The notes: a model not told the origin generated them from the sequence alone. A stretch of 64,000 nt of DNA from Paracoccaceae bacterium (GCA_002402045.2 NVUX02000060.1:1-64000); one strand, 5' to 3'; shown: positions 54,138 through 64,000, counted from the first letter of the stretch. Made by a program: numbers and translations.

Positions 54138-54382
54138 TGCTGGCGCTGCAAATCTTTGGGGGCGTGGCAACAGCCATAGCTATGGCCATATTGCTTGAGC
54201 TTTGGCTCAAACGCGGCAAAGCCCCACGGCCATTGGCCGAACGGATGCGCAGCGGTATGAAAGAAACGGCCGACACCAAAAAGCCGCTTGGCATGGAAGC
54301 CACGGACCTTGAAAGCGTGGAGCGTGCGCAAAGGCTCAGCGAGATTTCCGCGCTTAAAACCAAAAATGTACTATTCAAATAG
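54137..54382 (+). CDS. 81-residue membrane-anchored hypothetical protein
   Basis: It begins one base into the bolA stop codon. An N-terminal span ([20 protein letters not shown]) is followed by a basic, helical cytoplasmic part ([20 protein letters not shown]). No family recognised. Its place between bolA and grxD with minimal spacing suggests a link to iron-sulfur trafficking or just shared transcription; the sequence gives no metal motif. Confidence 0.6.
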   Translation: MLALQIFGGVATAIAMAILLELWLKRGKAPRPLAERMRSGMKETADTKKPLGMEATDLESVERAQRLSEISALKTKNVLFK

Positions 54383-54402
54383 AACCGAAAAGGAAGATTA
54401 AA

Positions 54403-54765
54403 ATGACCACCCCAGCCGAGCAAATCCAAGCCACAATCACCGATAATGCCGTTGTATTCTTTATGAAAGGTACATCTGATGCCCCGCAATGTGGCTTTTC
54501 CAGCCGCATCGCCGGTGTGCTTAATTTCATGGGTATTGAATATAAGGACGTAAACGTGCTGGCTGATGAAGGCATTCGCCAAGGCATCAAGGATTTTTCC
54601 GACTGGCCAACCATTCCGCAGCTTTATGTAAAGGGCGAATTTGTTGGCGGTTGTGATATCGTTACCGAGATGGTGCTTTCGGGTGAGCTGGATACGCTTT
54701 TGGAAAAAAATGGTATCTCGTTCAGCAAAGAAGCCGCTGACAAGGTGCGCGAAGCTAACGACTAA
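54403..54765 (+). CDS. grxD: Monothiol glutaredoxin (Grx4 type)
   Basis: 120 residues. The CGFS active site is present in [20 protein letters not shown], with [20 protein letters not shown] (TIPQ and GG-D glutathione-binding motifs). It assembles a glutathione-ligated [2Fe-2S] cluster as a dimer or with BolA. The family is standard in alphaproteobacteria. It is followed by a strong terminator that closes the purL-bolA-orf-grxD unit. Confidence 0.96.
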   Translation: MTTPAEQIQATITDNAVVFFMKGTSDAPQCGFSSRIAGVLNFMGIEYKDVNVLADEGIRQGIKDFSDWPTIPQLYVKGEFVGGCDIVTEMVLSGELDTLLEKNGISFSKEAADKVREAND

Positions 54766-54782
54766 GCCACTGTGAATATGCG

Positions 54783-54814
54783 AAAAAGGCCGCGCCATTT
54801 AGGTGCGGCCTTTT
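54783..54814. terminator. Terminator after grxD
   Basis: AAAAAGGCCGC and GCGGCCTTTT form a stem with an 11-base loop, 17 bp beyond the grxD stop. A- and T-rich ends make it potentially bidirectional. Confidence 0.85.
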
Positions 54815-54856
54815 GCAATTGTGGTGTGCGAAATAGGAAGGCTGCGTCAAGCGCCC

Positions 54857-55102
54857 GCCGAGCGTAGCGAGGCCACGGCCCAAACGTCTTTGTTCTGTTG
54901 CAACGCAACAGGGCATCGACGGAGGGTTTTCCGCTGTTTGAGGTATAGCACTTTGGCTGCGGGCTAGGTGCGCCTTTGCTTCGGGGAGGCCACAAACATT
55001 GCGTTTTTGGCAATATCGCCTCTATCCCCCCGCTCAGCAAAGGCGAGTTTTTGTGCAATCAAAAACAATTGCCCTACGGGCCGTGGCCTCGCTTCGCTCG
55101 GT
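54857..55102. repeat. Inverted pair of dispersed repeat ends
   Basis: GCCGAGCGTAGCGAGGCCAC plus GGCC at 54857-54880 is repeated inverted at 55079-55102 (GGCCGTGGCCTCGCTTCGCT plus CGGT). They enclose about 200 bp with further hairpins (CTGTTGCAACGCAACAG). This accounts for most of the 358-bp gap between grxD and zapA, in which I see no gene. The layout suggests a complete composite element bounded by two inverted ends. Confidence 0.75.
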
Positions 55103-55123
55103 GGTGTTTCGCCGAAGTGCAGC

Positions 55124-55531
55124 TTAAGCCGAAGCGTCAATCATCGCTTCAAGCCTGCCCACGCTTTTGCTCAAGCTTTGAGAAATCGCTTCACCGTTGT
55201 TAAACAAATCCTCTTCTGGAGGTTCCGGAGTTTTATTCATTTCAACCGTCATCGCCGCGAGTTTAGCTTCGCTTTCCAGCAAACGGTCTTCCAGCGTTTT
55301 TAGCCGTGTATCACTAAGCTGGCAGGCGGTTTCCATTTCTTTAGTTCGATCCGCCAGCATCAAGCCAGCCATCAGCAGCATCCGGGATTCGGGCACACGG
55401 CCAATGGCATCTTCCAGCCGAAGCGCCTCAACTGCCAACATTTCAGCCGCCTTTTTAAGGCTGGATTCTTCACCAGGGTCGCACACCAGTGTGAAGCTTC
55501 GTCCGCCAATTTCCAGTACAATCTCAGGCAT
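55124..55531 (-). CDS. zapA: Cell division protein ZapA
   Basis: 135 residues. EIVLEIGGRSFTLVCDPGEE, then SSLKKAAEMLAVEAL, is the ZapA N-terminal head, followed by SRMLLMAGLMLADRTKEMET and a long coiled coil. ZapA bundles FtsZ filaments at midcell. The C-terminal 30 residues (after PPEEDLFNNGEAISQ) form a longer tail than in E. coli ZapA. It overlaps the upstream small coiled-coil gene by 8 bases, a pairing usual in alphaproteobacteria. Confidence 0.9.
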   Translation of the reverse strand: MPEIVLEIGGRSFTLVCDPGEESSLKKAAEMLAVEALRLEDAIGRVPESRMLLMAGLMLADRTKEMETACQLSDTRLKTLEDRLLESEAKLAAMTVEMNKTPEPPEEDLFNNGEAISQSLSKSVGRLEAMIDASA

Positions 55532-55727
55532 TTTCTTCCGCCTCCATAAGGGGCTTCAAATGAGCGAGCAGCGTATCCAGCTCAGCTATATCGGCCTTTC
55601 GCTTTTCTTTCAGCATTTCCAGCTCGGCCCGCAAATCGAGAATCTCCCGCGCGTCGGCTTTGCTTTGCGACGCAAGCGTATCCACTGCCGCCTCCAGCCG
55701 CTTTGCCAGTATTTCCAGATCATCCAT
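55524..55727 (-). CDS. Small coiled-coil protein upstream of zapA
   Basis: 67 residues from ATG 55727 (MDDLEILAKRLEAAVDTLAS), behind GAGGGAC; a longer start at 55820 is in frame but less likely. The whole protein is predicted coiled coil with heptads of Leu (LDLRAELEMLKEKRKADIAE), resembling DUF4164-type proteins that accompany ZapA in alphaproteobacteria. It may act together with ZapA. It is divergent from tkt. Confidence 0.7.
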   Translation of the reverse strand: MDDLEILAKRLEAAVDTLASQSKADAREILDLRAELEMLKEKRKADIAELDTLLAHLKPLMEAEENA

Positions 55728-55885
55728 GCGCGCGTCCCTCACCCCGAATCGTATATTCGCACCATAATAGCGCGAAAAATCCGGATTTGCCGCCTTAATT
55801 TGCGAAATACCGGCTGCCAACTGCTTGACGCCCCTCTGCGGCCTGTTAACAAGGCTAAAGCATCAATCAAAATCCGGAGAACCCC

Positions 55886-57904
55886 GTGGAAATAGCTGAC
55901 CTAAAAGCCCGTCACCCCAAGCACTTCGCCAAAGCCACCGCCTTGCGGATGTTGGCCGTTGACGCGGTCCAAGCCGCAAAATCTGGCCACCCAGGCATGC
56001 CCATGGGCATGGCCGACGTTGCCACCGTGCTTTTCAGCAACCATCTGAAATTTGACGCCAGCCAGCCAAACTGGCCAGATCGCGACCGCTTCGTGCTTTC
56101 CGCCGGTCACGGCTCAATGCTTATTTACGGGCTGCTGCACCTTACGGGTTATGAGCAGATGACCATCGACGAAATCCGTAACTTCCGCCAAAAGGGCGCC
56201 CGCACGGCTGGCCACCCGGAATATGGCCATGCAGAGGGTATTGAAACCACCACCGGCCCCTTGGGCGCAGGCTTGGCCACTGCCGTGGGCATGGCCATGG
56301 GTGAGGCCTCTATGCAGGCGCGCTACGGCAAAAAAATCGTAGATCACAACACCTATGTGATCGTTGGTGACGGCTGCTTGATGGAGGGTATTTCCCAAGA
56401 AGCCATTGCACTGGCCGGCATGCAGCGCCTCGGCAATCTGATTGTACTCTGGGATGATAACGGCATCACAATTGATGGCGCGGTTTCCCTTTCTGACACC
56501 ACCGACCAGCTCAGCCGCTTCGAGGCTTCTGGCTGGAGCGTGTTCTCCTGTGACGGCCACGACCCAGACGCCATTGACCGCGCCATCACCCAAGCCAAAC
56601 AGTCTCCCCTGCCCTCCATGATTGACTGCAAAACCCATATCGGTTTTGGCTCGCCCAGCAAGCAAGATACCTCCGCCGCTCACGGTGCCCCCATGGGTGA
56701 AGACGAAATTACAAAAATCCGCGCAGCGTTTAGCTGGCCCCATGCCGCCTTTGAAATCCCCGCTGATGTGCTTTCAGATTGGCGCGAAACCGGCGCGCGC
56801 GGCCAGAAAGATGTGGCCGCATGGACAGAGCGTAAGGCCGCGCTCTCGGCGTCAAAGCAAGTGGAATTTGATCGGGTCATCGCAGGCGATGCCCCCAAAA
56901 AGCTTTCTGCGGCGATCAAGGCGTTCAAAAAGAAAATTTCCGAAGAAGCCCCCAAAATGGCCACCCGTAAATCTTCAGAGGCTGTGCTTGCTGTTATCAA
57001 CAGCGTGATGCCTGAAACCATTGGTGGCTCGGCAGACCTGACGGGCTCCAACAACACCTATACCGAAGGCCTCGGCGTGTTTGACAGTAGCAACCGCAAG
57101 GGCCGCTACATTAACTACGGCATCCGCGAGCACGGCATGGCAGCCGCCATGAATGGGCTTGCATTGCACGGTGGGTGTGCCCCCTACGGCGGCACGTTCA
57201 TGGTGTTCACAGACTACATGCGCGGCGCCATGCGGCTTAGCTCTCTGATGGGCCTGCGGGTTCCATATGTGCTTACGCATGACAGCATCGGCCTTGGCGA
57301 AGACGGCCCAACCCACCAGCCGGTGGAGCACCTCGCGATGATGCGCGCGACGCCAAACCTCAATGTTTTCCGCCCGGCGGACACTGTGGAAACGGCTGAA
57401 GCATGGGAAATTGCCATGACCAGCAAAACCACACCTTCGGCGCTGGCGCTTACCCGCCAAGGGCTGCCAACGGTGCGCCTTGAGCACAAAACCAAAAACC
57501 TGACAGCGCAGGGCGCCTATGTGCTGGCCGATGCCGAGGGCAAGCGGCAGGTTATCCTTATGGCATCTGGTTCTGAGGTGGAAATAGCACTGGCCGCACG
57601 GGATATTTTGCAAGCCAAGGGCATCGGCACCCGCGTGGTTTCTATGCCATGCTGGGAGCTTTTCGAGGCGAAAGACGAGAGCTACCGCCGGCGCGTGCTT
57701 CCGGCTGGCCCTGTGCGGGTTGCCGTAGAAGCCGGCGGACGTATGGGCTGGGACCGTTGGCTTTGCGGCGAGCGTGGCAAGCACAACAAGGCAGCATTTG
57801 TCGGCATGGAGGGCTTTGGTGCCTCTGCCCCCATCGGGGATCTTTACGAAATGTTTGGCATTACCGCTAAAAATGTAGCGGCCCAAGCCGAAGCATTGAT
57901 GTAG
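55886..57904 (+). CDS. tkt: Transketolase
   Basis: 672 residues from a GTG start at 55886 behind CGGAGA. It is a TPP enzyme of the pentose phosphate and Calvin cycles. [18 protein letters not shown] and [18 protein letters not shown] are the start signatures. [13 protein letters not shown] with NGITIDGAV forms the TPP-Mg site. [12 protein letters not shown] and [20 protein letters not shown] follow. A hairpin lies 17 bp after the stop, and pgk comes next after a tiny ORF. Confidence 0.97.
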   Translation: MEIADLKARHPKHFAKATALRMLAVDAVQAAKSGHPGMPMGMADVATVLFSNHLKFDASQPNWPDRDRFVLSAGHGSMLIYGLLHLTGYEQMTIDEIRNFRQKGARTAGHPEYGHAEGIETTTGPLGAGLATAVGMAMGEASMQARYGKKIVDHNTYVIVGDGCLMEGISQEAIALAGMQRLGNLIVLWDDNGITIDGAVSLSDTTDQLSRFEASGWSVFSCDGHDPDAIDRAITQAKQSPLPSMIDCKTHIGFGSPSKQDTSAAHGAPMGEDEITKIRAAFSWPHAAFEIPADVLSDWRETGARGQKDVAAWTERKAALSASKQVEFDRVIAGDAPKKLSAAIKAFKKKISEEAPKMATRKSSEAVLAVINSVMPETIGGSADLTGSNNTYTEGLGVFDSSNRKGRYINYGIREHGMAAAMNGLALHGGCAPYGGTFMVFTDYMRGAMRLSSLMGLRVPYVLTHDSIGLGEDGPTHQPVEHLAMMRATPNLNVFRPADTVETAEAWEIAMTSKTTPSALALTRQGLPTVRLEHKTKNLTAQGAYVLADAEGKRQVILMASGSEVEIALAARDILQAKGIGTRVVSMPCWELFEAKDESYRRRVLPAGPVRVAVEAGGRMGWDRWLCGERGKHNKAAFVGMEGFGASAPIGDLYEMFGITAKNVAAQAEALM

Positions 57905-57920
57905 TTTAACGATAAACCTT

Positions 57921-57948
57921 CCCCCGCGCAGCTTGCGCTGCGCGGGGG
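57921..57948 (+). terminator. Strong hairpin after tkt
   Basis: CCCCCGCGCAGC and GCTGCGCGGGGG form a perfect 12-bp stem with a TTGC loop. No T-run follows, so it may be a weak terminator or an mRNA-stabilising hairpin between tkt and pgk. Confidence 0.6.
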
Positions 57949-57988
57949 ATTACATAACTTGGCTACACGCCTAAAAGGGGGGTGCGAC

Positions 57989-58132
57989 ATGAATACACGT
58001 TGGGCACTCGGTATAGTCCTTTTAATTATAGGCTTTTTTGCGCTAGATTATTTCTATCTGGAATGGAACCTGCCTGTAGTTCTGGGAACCCAGCTTGTGC
58101 GCGTCCTTGACTGGATGGCCATCTGGCGATAA
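57989..58132 (+). CDS. 47-residue single-span membrane protein between tkt and pgk
   Basis: The ATG at 57989 follows AAGGGGGG. The product starts [20 protein letters not shown] and continues [13 protein letters not shown] to a short amphipathic end ([12 protein letters not shown]). One membrane span, positive-inside N-terminus. It is 25 bp ahead of pgk. No family recognised, but the ribosome site, hydrophobic pattern and position argue that it is translated. Confidence 0.65.
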   Translation: MNTRWALGIVLLIIGFFALDYFYLEWNLPVVLGTQLVRVLDWMAIWR

Positions 58133-58157
58133 TCCGCAGGCAAAATGGGAGCATACA

Positions 58158-59348
58158 ATGAGCTGGAAAACTTTGGATGATATGTCGCTAAGCGGCAAAA
58201 TCGTACTGACCCGCGTGGACATCAACGTGCCGGTCGAAAATGGCCGCGTAACCGACACGACGCGCATTGAGCGAATCAAACCCACGATTGACGATATTTT
58301 GGCGGCAGGTGGCAAGCCGGTACTGATGGCCCACTTTGGCCGCCCCGGCGGCAAACCAGTTGTTGAGTTCAGCCTAGAGCAATTGCGCGAGGCCGTTGCC
58401 GAAACCATCGGCCACCCCGTAGTATTTTGCTCTGAAACCGTAGGCGATAAAGCCAAAGCCGCCATTGCCGCCCTGCCCGCTGGTAGTGTTCTCCTGCTGG
58501 AAAACACCCGTTTCAACGCAGGCGAAACAGAAAATGACGCCAGTTTTGCTGCCGACCTTACCGCGCTTGGCGATGTTTATTGCAACGACGCCTTCTCGGC
58601 GGCGCACCGCGCGCATGCCTCAACAGAGGCGCTCGCGCACCTACTGCCCGCCTGCGCAGGCCGCCTAATGCAAGCCGAGCTGAGCGCCCTTGAAGCTGCG
58701 CTTTCAAAGCCCGAGCACCCTGTGGTGGCCGTGGTTGGTGGCGCAAAGGTCTCAACCAAGCTGGACCTGTTAGGCAACCTCATTCCGAAGGTTGACCAGA
58801 TTGTAATTGGCGGCGGTATGGCCAATACATTCCTCGCCGCCCAAGGCATAGACGTAGGTAAATCCCTTTGCGAACATGACCTTGCGGACACGGCGCGCGA
58901 GATTATGGCACGGGCGAAAGCCGCAAATTGCGAGCTGATTTTGCCAGTAGACGTGGTGGTGGCGTGGGAATTTGCGGCCAATACCAAATGTGAAACCGTT
59001 GCCGCAGACGCCTGCCCGGCTGATGCAATGATACTGGATGCTGGCCCCAAATCGGTTGCGGAAGTTGGCAAGGTTTTTGCCGCTGCCAAAACCCTTGTAT
59101 GGAACGGCCCCCTGGGCGCGTTTGAAATTGAACCTTTCAATATGGCCACCGATGCCGCGGCCCTCAAGGCAGCTGAGCTGACCCGCGCTGGTTCCCTAAC
59201 CTCGGTTGCTGGTGGCGGTGATACCGTGGCCGCGCTAAATAATTCTGGTGCCGCCAAAGACTTCACTTATATCTCCACAGCTGGCGGGGCCTTCCTTGAG
59301 TGGCTTGAGGGCAAAACCTTGCCCGGCGTGGCGGCACTTGAAGGCTAA
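58158..59348 (+). CDS. pgk: Phosphoglycerate kinase
   Basis: 396 residues from ATG 58158, behind GGGAG. It transfers phosphate between 1,3-bisphosphoglycerate and [23 protein letters not shown] and [10 protein letters not shown] form the phosphoglycerate site; [23 protein letters not shown] and [13 protein letters not shown] follow, and [11 protein letters not shown] is the C-terminal signature. The usual Asn/Ala variation RADxN is RVDIN here, which is conservative. A gapdh gene often lies near tkt-pgk but is absent from this window. Confidence 0.97.
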   Translation: MSWKTLDDMSLSGKIVLTRVDINVPVENGRVTDTTRIERIKPTIDDILAAGGKPVLMAHFGRPGGKPVVEFSLEQLREAVAETIGHPVVFCSETVGDKAKAAIAALPAGSVLLLENTRFNAGETENDASFAADLTALGDVYCNDAFSAAHRAHASTEALAHLLPACAGRLMQAELSALEAALSKPEHPVVAVVGGAKVSTKLDLLGNLIPKVDQIVIGGGMANTFLAAQGIDVGKSLCEHDLADTAREIMARAKAANCELILPVDVVVAWEFAANTKCETVAADACPADAMILDAGPKSVAEVGKVFAAAKTLVWNGPLGAFEIEPFNMATDAAALKAAELTRAGSLTSVAGGGDTVAALNNSGAAKDFTYISTAGGAFLEWLEGKTLPGVAALEG

Positions 59349-59488
59349 ATTGCAGGTTTGCCCCCTGCGGGGCGAACCACCCATCGCCAACTATTTACAT
59401 AAAATTGTCGATTTGGGATTCACAAATCGAATCACTTCTGCCATGATTCAGCTTATCCGGCGTTAGATCAGGCTTTTGAGGCAGTGTA

Positions 59489-59791
59489 ATGAATGAACCG
59501 AGCAAATCGAGGCACGTGATCGGCTACCTGACAGCTGTCAGCGTTGTGGCTTTGGTTGCCTATTTCTCTTATTCGGCCATTCAAGGGCCTTACGGCATGC
59601 TAACCCTCTTTAAAATCGAGACAAAAGAGGCGCAGCTGCAATTGCAGCTTGATGTGCTGAAGCAAGAGCATGCCACGGCAAAAAACCGTGCTTACCGGCT
59701 TTCAGACGAATATCTGGACCTCGACCTGCTGGATGAGCAGGCCCGCAAAGTGCTGGGCCTTATGCGCGGTGACGAAATAATCGTTCAGTAG
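59489..59791 (+). CDS. ftsB: FtsB/DivIC-type septum formation protein
   Basis: 100 residues. One N-terminal membrane span (VIGYLTAVSVVALVAYFSYS) and a coiled coil (EAQLQLQLDVLKQEHATAKN) are followed by the conserved DLLDEQARKVLGLMRGDEII end. This is the FtsB/DivIC pattern; it forms a complex with FtsL and FtsQ at the division site. In alphaproteobacteria it stands directly before pdhA, as here. Confidence 0.9.
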   Translation: MNEPSKSRHVIGYLTAVSVVALVAYFSYSAIQGPYGMLTLFKIETKEAQLQLQLDVLKQEHATAKNRAYRLSDEYLDLDLLDEQARKVLGLMRGDEIIVQ

Positions 59792-59908
59792 CCTCGCCCG
59801 ACCCGCAGCTTTATTGCTTTGCGTAGCTCTATGCAAAAAATGCATGTGACAAGCTGTCCGCCTGCTGTATACTGTAGTTTAACGATAAACTACCTTCAGG
59901 AGACCCGC

Positions 59909-60898
59909 ATGGCCAGAGCCAAAAAAGCAAATGTAAATGCCGACGAATTGCTGGAATTTTACCGAGAAATGCTGCTGATCAGGCGTTTTGAGGAAAAGGC
60001 CGGCCAGCTATATGGCATGGGGCTTATTGGCGGATTTTGCCACCTTTATATCGGGCAAGAGGCGATTGTGGTGGGCTTGGAAGCCAGCACCAAAGAGGGC
60101 GATCAACGGATCACCTCTTATCGCGACCACGGCCATATGCTGGCTTGCGGCATGGACCCTAAGGGCGTGATGGCCGAGCTGGCGGGGCGCGAGGGCGGCT
60201 ATTCGCGCGGTAAGGGCGGCTCTATGCATATGTTCTCGAAAGAGAAAAACTTTTATGGCGGCAACGGGATTGTGGGCGCGCAAGTGCCTCTGGGCGCGGG
60301 GCTGGCTTTTGCCAATTGGTACCGTGGAAACGACAACGTGAGCTTTGCTTATTTTGGTGATGGCGCGGCCAACCAAGGGCAGGTTTATGAAACGTTCAAC
60401 ATGGCCAGCCTGTGGAAGCTTCCCTGCATTTTTGTGATTGAAAACAACAAATACGCCATGGGGACAAGTCTTCAGCGGGCGTCTTCAACGCCTGATCTTT
60501 ACACACGCGGCGCGGCCTTTGGCATTCCCGGTGAAAAGGTGGACGGCATGGATGTGCAAGCGGTGAAAGACGCTGGGGCCAAAGCCGTAGCGCATTGCCG
60601 CTCGGGCAAAGGGCCGTATATTTTGGAGATGAATACCTATCGTTATCGCGGGCATTCCATGTCTGACCCAGCCAAATACCGCACCCGTGAAGAGGTGCAA
60701 AAGGTGAAGGAAGAGCGTGACCCGATTGAGAACGTGCGTGATATACTCGTGAGCGGCAAGCATGCCACCGAGGCCGATTTGAAGGCGATTGATAAAGAGA
60801 TCAAGAAGATTGTAATTGCGGCGGCAGATTTTGCCACAGCAAGCCCTGAGCCGGATATTTCCGAGCTTTACACAGACATTTTGGCGGAGGTCGTATAA
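59909..60898 (+). CDS. pdhA: Pyruvate dehydrogenase E1 component, alpha subunit
   Basis: 329 residues from ATG 59909, behind CAGGAGA. The TPP-binding motif [20 protein letters not shown] is complete and the conserved phosphorylation-loop-type region [20 protein letters not shown] is present. With PdhB it decarboxylates pyruvate and loads the acetyl group on lipoamide. It is the first gene of pdhA-pdhB-pdhC and overlaps pdhB by one base (TAATG). Confidence 0.97.
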   Translation: MARAKKANVNADELLEFYREMLLIRRFEEKAGQLYGMGLIGGFCHLYIGQEAIVVGLEASTKEGDQRITSYRDHGHMLACGMDPKGVMAELAGREGGYSRGKGGSMHMFSKEKNFYGGNGIVGAQVPLGAGLAFANWYRGNDNVSFAYFGDGAANQGQVYETFNMASLWKLPCIFVIENNKYAMGTSLQRASSTPDLYTRGAAFGIPGEKVDGMDVQAVKDAGAKAVAHCRSGKGPYILEMNTYRYRGHSMSDPAKYRTREEVQKVKEERDPIENVRDILVSGKHATEADLKAIDKEIKKIVIAAADFATASPEPDISELYTDILAEVV

Positions 60899-62241
60899 TG
60901 GCTATTAATATTCTCATGCCCGCCCTTTCTCCCACTATGGAAGAAGGCACACTGGCCAAATGGCTGGTAAAAGAAGGCGATACGGTTGAATCTGGCGATA
61001 TCCTTTGCGAGATCGAAACCGATAAAGCCACAATGGAATTTGAGGCGGTTGACGAAGGCGTTATCGGCAAAATTCTGGTGGCTGACGGCACGGAGGGCGT
61101 AAAGGTAAACGCTCCGATTGCAGTACTGCTAGAAGACGGAGAAAGCGCCGACGCGGCGCCGTCCACTGCTGCTCCCGCGCTTGTTTCGGCCCCAGCCCTC
61201 GCCGCTGCGGCCCCCGTGGCCAGCACGCCGGTAGAGCAAGATCTGCCTGCAGGCACCACCTTTAAATCGCAAACCGTGCGGGAAGCCATTCGGGATGCCA
61301 TGAGTGAGGAAATGCGGCGGAACCCCGATGTGTTTTTGATGGGCGAAGAGGTGGCGCAATACCAAGGTGCTTACAAAATCAGCCAAGGAATGCTGGATGA
61401 GTTTGGCCCAAGGCGGGTGATCGATACACCGATTACCGAGCACGGCTTTACAGGCGTTGCCATTGGCGCGGCCTTTGCGGGCCTGAACCCGATTGTGGAA
61501 TTCATGACGTGGAATTTCGCCATGCAGGCAATTGACCAGATCATCAATTCCGCCGCCAAAACCCGCTATATGTCAGGCGGTCAAATGACCTGCCCTATCG
61601 TGTTTCGCGGGGCCAATGGTGCGGCTTCGCGCGTGGGCGCGCAGCACAGCCATGATTATGCGTCTTGGTATGCACAGGTGCCGGGCCTTAAAGTGGTGAT
61701 GCCCTATTCGGCGTCTGACTATAAAGGTTTGATGAAATCAGCCATTCGGGACCCTAATCCTGTGGTTTTTCTGGAAAACGAAATGCTCTATGGCCGCTCG
61801 TTTGATGTGCCTGAAATTGAGGATTACACAGTGCCGATCGGCAAGGCCCGCATTTGGCGCGAAGGCGACGACGTGACGATTGTGAGTTTTGGGATTGGCA
61901 TGCAATATGCGCTTGAGGCGGCAGACAAGCTGGCCGAAGAGGGTATTTCAGCTGAGGTGATTGACCTGCGCACCCTGCGCCCGATGGACACCGATGCCAT
62001 CATCAAATCGGTGAAGAAAACCAACCGCTGCGTGACGGTGGAGGAAGGCTTCCCTGTGGCGTCCATCGGTGGCCATATCTCGGCAACCATCATGCAGGAA
62101 GCGTTTGATTACCTCGACGCGCCGGTGATAAATTGTACCGGTAAAGACGTGCCAATGCCCTACGCTGCCAATCTCGAAAAACTAGCGCTGGTAACCACGG
62201 AAGAAGTGATTGCCGCCGTTAAATCAGTAACTTACCGTTAG
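60898..62241 (+). CDS. pdhB: Pyruvate dehydrogenase E1 beta subunit with N-terminal lipoyl domain
   Basis: 447 residues. Residues 1-82 are a lipoyl domain, with the lipoyl Lys in [14 protein letters not shown]. An Ala/Pro-rich linker (about 83-115) follows. The E1-beta proper begins around [20 protein letters not shown] and includes [20 protein letters not shown] and [21 protein letters not shown] lipoyl domain on E1-beta is typical of alphaproteobacteria. It differs from the E2 lipoyl domain at about eight positions of 82. Confidence 0.96.
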   Translation: MAINILMPALSPTMEEGTLAKWLVKEGDTVESGDILCEIETDKATMEFEAVDEGVIGKILVADGTEGVKVNAPIAVLLEDGESADAAPSTAAPALVSAPALAAAAPVASTPVEQDLPAGTTFKSQTVREAIRDAMSEEMRRNPDVFLMGEEVAQYQGAYKISQGMLDEFGPRRVIDTPITEHGFTGVAIGAAFAGLNPIVEFMTWNFAMQAIDQIINSAAKTRYMSGGQMTCPIVFRGANGAASRVGAQHSHDYASWYAQVPGLKVVMPYSASDYKGLMKSAIRDPNPVVFLENEMLYGRSFDVPEIEDYTVPIGKARIWREGDDVTIVSFGIGMQYALEAADKLAEEGISAEVIDLRTLRPMDTDAIIKSVKKTNRCVTVEEGFPVASIGGHISATIMQEAFDYLDAPVINCTGKDVPMPYAANLEKLALVTTEEVIAAVKSVTYR

Positions 62242-62250
62242 GAGCGGATT

Positions 62251-63528
62251 ATGCCAATTAATATTCTCATGCCCGCCCTATCCCCCACAATGGAAGAAGG
62301 CACGCTGGCCAAATGGCTGGTAAAAGAAGGCGATACGGTTGAGTCGGGAGATATCCTCTGCGAGATCGAAACTGACAAAGCCACGATGGAATTTGAAACC
62401 GTGGACGAAGGAGTGATCGGCAAGATCATCGTGGGAGACGGCACCGAGGGCGTAAAAGTTAACGCCCCAATTGCGATATTGCTGGAGGAAGGCGAAAGCG
62501 TTGGTGATATTACGGACGCACCCGCCCCGGCAGCGCCGCAAGCGCCCGTAGCAGAGGTTGCAGCAGCGCCGGTTTCTGCGCCAGTTGCAGCGCCTGCGCC
62601 ATCCATCGCCGCCCCTAAAGGCGATCGCATTTTTGCATCGCCCCTTGCGCGCCGAATTGCCGCGCAAAAGGGCCTAGATCTTGCTTCGCTTAAGGGCTCC
62701 GGCCCCAAAGGCCGTATCGTGAAAGCTGATGTGGAAAATGCGACGGCGCAACCCGCAGCCGCCCCACAAGCTACCGCTCCTACCGCCGCGCCGCAAAGTG
62801 CGGACGCTAACACCGTTATGGCCATGTATGCTGATCGTGAATATGAGGAAGTGCCGCTGAATGGTATGCGCAAAATCATTGCGTCTCGTCTCACCGAAGC
62901 CAAGCAAACCATCCCGCATTTTTACCTCCGCCGCGAGATCCAGCTCGATGCACTGCTGAAGTTCCGCAGTGAGCTCAACAAGAGCCTCGCCGACAAAGGT
63001 ATCAAGCTTTCTCTCAATGATTTCATCATCAAAGCCTGTGCGAATGCCCTGCAAGAAGTGCCAGATTGTAATGCCGTTTGGGCCGGAGACCGCATTCTGA
63101 AGCTTAAGCCATCTGATGTGGCCGTGGCCGTAGCGATTGAAGGCGGGCTGTTTACCCCCGTGCTGCGCGACGCCGAAAACCGCACGCTTTCCAGCCTATC
63201 TGCCGAGATGAAAGATCTCGCCGCCCGAGCCAAAATCCGCAAGCTTGCACCGCATGAATACCAAGGCGGTAGCTTCGCGATTTCGAACCTCGGTATGATG
63301 GGGGTTACCAATTTTGATGCGGTTATCAACCCGCCGCATGGCTCAATTCTTGCCGTGGGCGCAGGGCAAAAAATGCCGGTAGTAAATGCAGAGGGCGAAC
63401 TGGATATCGCGACCGTAATGTCGGTGACGCTATCCGTTGACCACCGCGTGATTGACGGCGCATTGGGCGCGCAATTCCTAACGGCAATCAAGCAAAATCT
63501 GGAAAATCCGATCTCGATGCTGGCTTAA
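62251..63528 (+). CDS. pdhC: Pyruvate dehydrogenase E2 (dihydrolipoyl acetyltransferase)
   Basis: 425 residues. One lipoyl domain (Lys in [14 protein letters not shown]), an Ala/Pro linker, a subunit-binding domain ([20 protein letters not shown]), a second linker, then the catalytic domain ending with [20 protein letters not shown], where DHRVIDGA is the active site. It passes acetyl groups to CoA and forms the core of the complex. The third partner, E3 (lpd), is not in this window. Start behind AGGAG. Confidence 0.96.
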   Translation: MPINILMPALSPTMEEGTLAKWLVKEGDTVESGDILCEIETDKATMEFETVDEGVIGKIIVGDGTEGVKVNAPIAILLEEGESVGDITDAPAPAAPQAPVAEVAAAPVSAPVAAPAPSIAAPKGDRIFASPLARRIAAQKGLDLASLKGSGPKGRIVKADVENATAQPAAAPQATAPTAAPQSADANTVMAMYADREYEEVPLNGMRKIIASRLTEAKQTIPHFYLRREIQLDALLKFRSELNKSLADKGIKLSLNDFIIKACANALQEVPDCNAVWAGDRILKLKPSDVAVAVAIEGGLFTPVLRDAENRTLSSLSAEMKDLAARAKIRKLAPHEYQGGSFAISNLGMMGVTNFDAVINPPHGSILAVGAGQKMPVVNAEGELDIATVMSVTLSVDHRVIDGALGAQFLTAIKQNLENPISMLA

Positions 63529-63547
63529 GGTGGGGCTTTACCCCACC
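63529..63547. terminator. Small hairpin between pdhC and cysE
   Basis: GGTGGGG and CCCCACC form a 7-bp stem with a 5-base loop, immediately after the pdhC stop and overlapping the convergent cysE end. No T-run is present, so its strength as a terminator is doubtful. Confidence 0.35.
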
Positions 63548-64000
63548 GAATTTCTAAGCGAATGATCCATCTCGTTGGAAGGCTGATCACACCCAGCCTC
63601 TCCAACGACCTTCGCCGGAACCCCCGCCACCGTTTTATTCGGCGGCACATCGCGTAGCACAACAGAGCCAGCCGCCACACGCGAGCAATGTCCAATCTGG
63701 ATATTGCCCAGTACTTTCGCGCCCGCGCCTAGCAGCACGCCATTGCCAATTTTCGGATGCCGGTCTTGGTCTTCCTTGCCCGTTCCGCCCAGCGTAACCG
63801 AATGCAGCATCGAAACATTGTCACCCACCACTGCCGTCTCGCCAATTACGATCGAGTGCGCATGGTCAATCATCAGCCCTTTGCCGATAGTCGCCCCGGG
63901 GTGGATATCTATGCCAAACACTTCTGAGCTGCGCATTTGAGCGAAATAGGCCATATCCTTACGCCCCTGCCCCCAAAGCCAATGGGCCACGCGATGCGCC
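63538..64000 (-). CDS. cysE: Serine O-acetyltransferase, 5' end outside window
   Basis: The 153 visible codons run to the window edge in an open frame. The left-handed beta-helix with hexapeptide repeats is clear: EVFGIDIHPGATIGKGLMID, HAHSIVIGETAVVGDNVSML, and HSVTLGGTGKEDQDRHPKIG. The catalytic His residues lie in DIHPG and DHAHS. The upstream residues (AHRVAHWLWGQGRKD) match the helical-to-helix junction of CysE. It makes O-acetylserine for cysteine synthesis. The missing part is the N-terminal helical domain. Confidence 0.93.
   Translation of the reverse strand, partial: AHRVAHWLWGQGRKDMAYFAQMRSSEVFGIDIHPGATIGKGLMIDHAHSIVIGETAVVGDNVSMLHSVTLGGTGKEDQDRHPKIGNGVLLGAGAKVLGNIQIGHCSRVAAGSVVLRDVPPNKTVAGVPAKVVGEAGCDQPSNEMDHSLRNSVG

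Overview
The window looks like the chromosome of an alphaproteobacterium, most likely from the Rhodobacterales. This rests on gene content and order, not on any search: ALA synthase (HemA, the C4 haem route), a DUF4167 protein beside prmC-prfA, a pyruvate dehydrogenase E1-beta with its own N-terminal lipoyl domain, and the series holC-pepA / lptF-lptG-lptD-surA-rsmA. Most start codons are close to good Shine-Dalgarno sequences, and many operon genes overlap by ATGA.

Positions 1 to about 11,025 are the right end of an integrated, phage-like element. Its left end lies outside the window. It has a leftward Cro-like gene and a divergent XRE repressor, separated by two near-palindromic operators. 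The same operator sequence recurs at about 1.61-1.65 kb, ahead of a tightly packed rightward operon of some 20 genes (1.69-10.97 kb). That operon carries small membrane proteins, a DUF2303 protein, a C5 cytosine methyltransferase whose 3' half is readable in two frames, a deoxyribosyltransferase-like protein, a Gp37/Gp68-type Cys-rich protein, an ASCH-like protein, an excisionase and, last, a tyrosine integrase. A CAT-anticodon tRNA gene on the minus strand (11023-11099) is the probable attachment site. A lipoprotein gene on the opposite strand, with its own terminator, may be expressed from the lysogen.

The rest is core chromosome. At 11-16 kb: purMN, an SQR-like flavoprotein, saccharopine dehydrogenase, TfoX-C and ndk. 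At 16-21 kb: LysE exporter, ABC-F ATPase, MarC, a retropepsin-like protease and a universal stress protein. At 21-30 kb: holC and pepA (minus strand), then lptF-lptG-lptD-surA-rsmA (plus strand), linking LPS export, outer-membrane folding and 16S rRNA dimethylation. At 30-37 kb (minus strand): DUF4167-prmC-prfA-DUF1499-ispG-rodZ and hemA. At 37-39.5 kb: tsaE-tsaB-tsaC-tsaD, all four bacterial t6A genes in one operon; tsaD is broken by a frameshift at a run of nine G. At 39.5-43.4 kb: a decayed IS3-family element with inverted repeats, two overlapping Lrp/AsnC regulators divergent from ilvC, and an acetyltransferase pseudogene. At 43.4-51.5 kb: DUF6524, secG, a GST, a WYL regulator, pyrG, a PhzF protein, TerB and a KAS III-like enzyme. 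At 51.6-55 kb: purL-bolA-orf-grxD. At 55-64 kb: zapA, tkt, pgk, ftsB, the pyruvate dehydrogenase genes pdhA-pdhB-pdhC, and a partial cysE.

Intergenic DNA carries a dispersed repeat family whose conserved end reads GCCGAGCGNAGCGAGGCCAC plus GGCC. Two copies of about 170 bp, at 29.6 and 45.9 kb, are clear homologues in opposite orientation. Several single-base homopolymer anomalies (about 2430, 4581 and 38890) could be true mutations or sequence errors.
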